Origin: Aphrocallistes beatrix
Taxonomy: Eukaryota > Porifera > Hexactinellida > Sceptrulophora > Aphrocallistidae
Assembly: GCA_963281255.1 (NCBI GenBank)
Contig: OY725500.1
Coordinates: 124,001-188,000 of the forward strand
Direction of reading: 5' to 3'
Length of the DNA stretch: 64,000 bases
Under the pieces are notes generated by a model. It was not told where the DNA came from and did not search any database. It saw only the letters and a program-made list of their open reading frames with translations. Below, piece by piece: positions 62,934 to 64,000 of the stretch. How positions within the stretch are numbered: position 1 is the first letter of the stretch; the number at the start of each line of letters is the position of its first letter. The position numbers were made by a program, and so were the translations under genes.

Positions 62934-64000
62934 ATGGCCGCTCGATACCCCGAAGCCCTCGAACTCGCAGATCCCATCGTGGGACAAATCAACCAGTTTT
63001 TCGATCGAGTGGTCGCATGTGTGGACCATCGTAGAAGGACACTCATCGCTGAGGTAGTCGATAAACGCCTCGAAATGGCCGCAGGAATAACACACCGCGC
63101 ACAGAAAGAGGCAGAATTGATGACTGTGAAAGGAGAAGTGGAGCAAAAAATCAAGAATAACGAACTCCGAGATTTGCAGGAGCGAATTTTGGCAGAGATT
63201 GAAGAGAAGTTGGCAGAGGTGAGACTGCCACATCCTGAGACACATCTGGTGTTCCAAGGCGAGTGTGAGCAGCTGGAGCAGCTGATACTGAATGTGGGAG
63301 ATGTCCTGGAAGAGGAAGTGTCAGTCATCCCTCGATACCAAGAGATGAGGAAAGTGGTAGAAGTAGGGAAGGATGGTGTGAATCCTGGAGAACTCTCTGA
63401 ACCTAGATGTGTCGCTATCGATGAAAATACAAATCACATTTATGTGACTGAGTATTATCCCGCTAGAGTGTCGGTATTCTCTGAGTCCGGCGAGTTCCTG
63501 AATACCTTCACTCACGAACAAATGGAACAACCATGGGGTATTGCAATCCATCTAAATAATGTGTACATAACGGACCAAGGAGTAGACGGAGTGTTCCAAT
63601 TCAAAATAGAGTCAGACATGCGTCTCGTTGCTAGGTTAGGGGGTTATGGATTTGATGATGGAAAGTTCGACCGTCCTTATCAACTGACTGTCTCTTCTAA
63701 CGGAGATGTCTTCGTAACTGACTACCACAACCACAGAATTCAAATACTGGATGTGAACCTATACCACCAACGTTCCATTGAACACAACTCTATGTACTAC
63801 CCTCTTGACGTCAAACTAACTAATAACCAAATGTTTGTTTTAACTAACAGAAGTTCTCCTTGTGTGCACGAGTTCTCTATCGCCGGAGAGAAAATACGCT
63901 CCTTCATTACACAAGGTCAAGGAATGCAAGTAACTCGTCCCTGTTACTTCTGCCTGGACGCTCTAAAGAATCTAATCATCAGTGATGGTAGGAATAGAAG
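62934..64000 (+). CDS. NHL gene G, coiled-coil/NHL protein (runs off window)
   Basis: The ATG at 62934 (AAGATGG context, MAARYPEALELAD) opens 355 codons that remain open to the window end. It belongs to the D/E/F subfamily. The coiled coil has INQFFDRVVACVDHRRRTL and LAEIEEKLAEV, then the shared linker GECEQLEQLI. Five NHL blades are visible (HIYVTEYYPARVSVF, VYITDQGVDGVF, VFVTDYHNHRIQILD, MFVLTNRSSP, NLIISDGRNR). It is clearly more diverged from D/E/F than they are from each other, including in the coiled coil, so it is an older paralogue. An intron-like pyrimidine tract and TAG lie at 62891-62911, so a non-coding first exon is possible. Confidence 0.87.
   Translation, partial: MAARYPEALELADPIVGQINQFFDRVVACVDHRRRTLIAEVVDKRLEMAAGITHRAQKEAELMTVKGEVEQKIKNNELRDLQERILAEIEEKLAEVRLPHPETHLVFQGECEQLEQLILNVGDVLEEEVSVIPRYQEMRKVVEVGKDGVNPGELSEPRCVAIDENTNHIYVTEYYPARVSVFSESGEFLNTFTHEQMEQPWGIAIHLNNVYITDQGVDGVFQFKIESDMRLVARLGGYGFDDGKFDRPYQLTVSSNGDVFVTDYHNHRIQILDVNLYHQRSIEHNSMYYPLDVKLTNNQMFVLTNRSSPCVHEFSIAGEKIRSFITQGQGMQVTRPCYFCLDALKNLIISDGRNR

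Overview
The window is animal (metazoan) nuclear DNA, about 62% A+T by eye. It carries intron-rich conserved eukaryotic genes (RPL12, HMGB, UAP1, a 12-transmembrane adenylyl cyclase, HARS, CNOT4, an ATPSCKMT/FAM173 methyltransferase, pinin), short GT-AG introns, an intact mariner transposon and many short TA-flanked inverted-repeat elements. Compact introns plus an expansion of RING-less coiled-coil/NHL proteins fit a non-bilaterian such as a glass sponge. That placement is inference; only the metazoan assignment is well supported.

Layout. 1-2594: two minus-strand NHL genes (A partial, B). 3107-3611: last two exons of RPL12 (+). 4371-4937: HMGB (+). 8931-5694: UAP1 (-, 8 exons). 22004-9904: adenylyl cyclase (-, 28 exons). 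24195-22732 and 26993-25431: two larger NHL genes, H1 and H2 (-). 32909-27538: histidyl-tRNA synthetase (-, 5 exons), with a mariner element in its largest intron. 35137-33893 and 38526-37279: NHL genes D and E (-). 40713-52205: CNOT4 (+, 25 exons). 53500-54744: NHL gene F (+), an inverted copy of D/E. 57056-55962: NHL gene C (-), a copy of A/B with a premature stop. 58826-61993: pinin (+, 9 exons), with ATPSCKMT (-) nested in intron 7. 62934-64000: NHL gene G (+, partial). Every multi-exon model below was assembled by hand; in each complete one the splice phases agree through to the stop codon.

The most interesting content is the NHL set. Nine genes, all apparently intronless, sit between intron-rich housekeeping genes. 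Within a subfamily the N-terminal coiled coil, promoter and UTRs are nearly identical, while amino-acid differences concentrate at the same blade positions of the NHL propeller (around the x-P-x-G turn and just after the V-x-D strand). This looks like a duplicating family whose propeller face is being diversified for ligand recognition. Whether the ligand is RNA, protein or microbial cannot be read from the sequence.

A second theme is intron architecture. The decamer CTA-WWWW-TAG is far more common than expected and often forms the last bases of introns. Two 3' splice sites carry repeated upstream copies of it, and several others directly abut microsatellites. The non-coding remainder is mostly small palindromic transposon derivatives, several of them nested.
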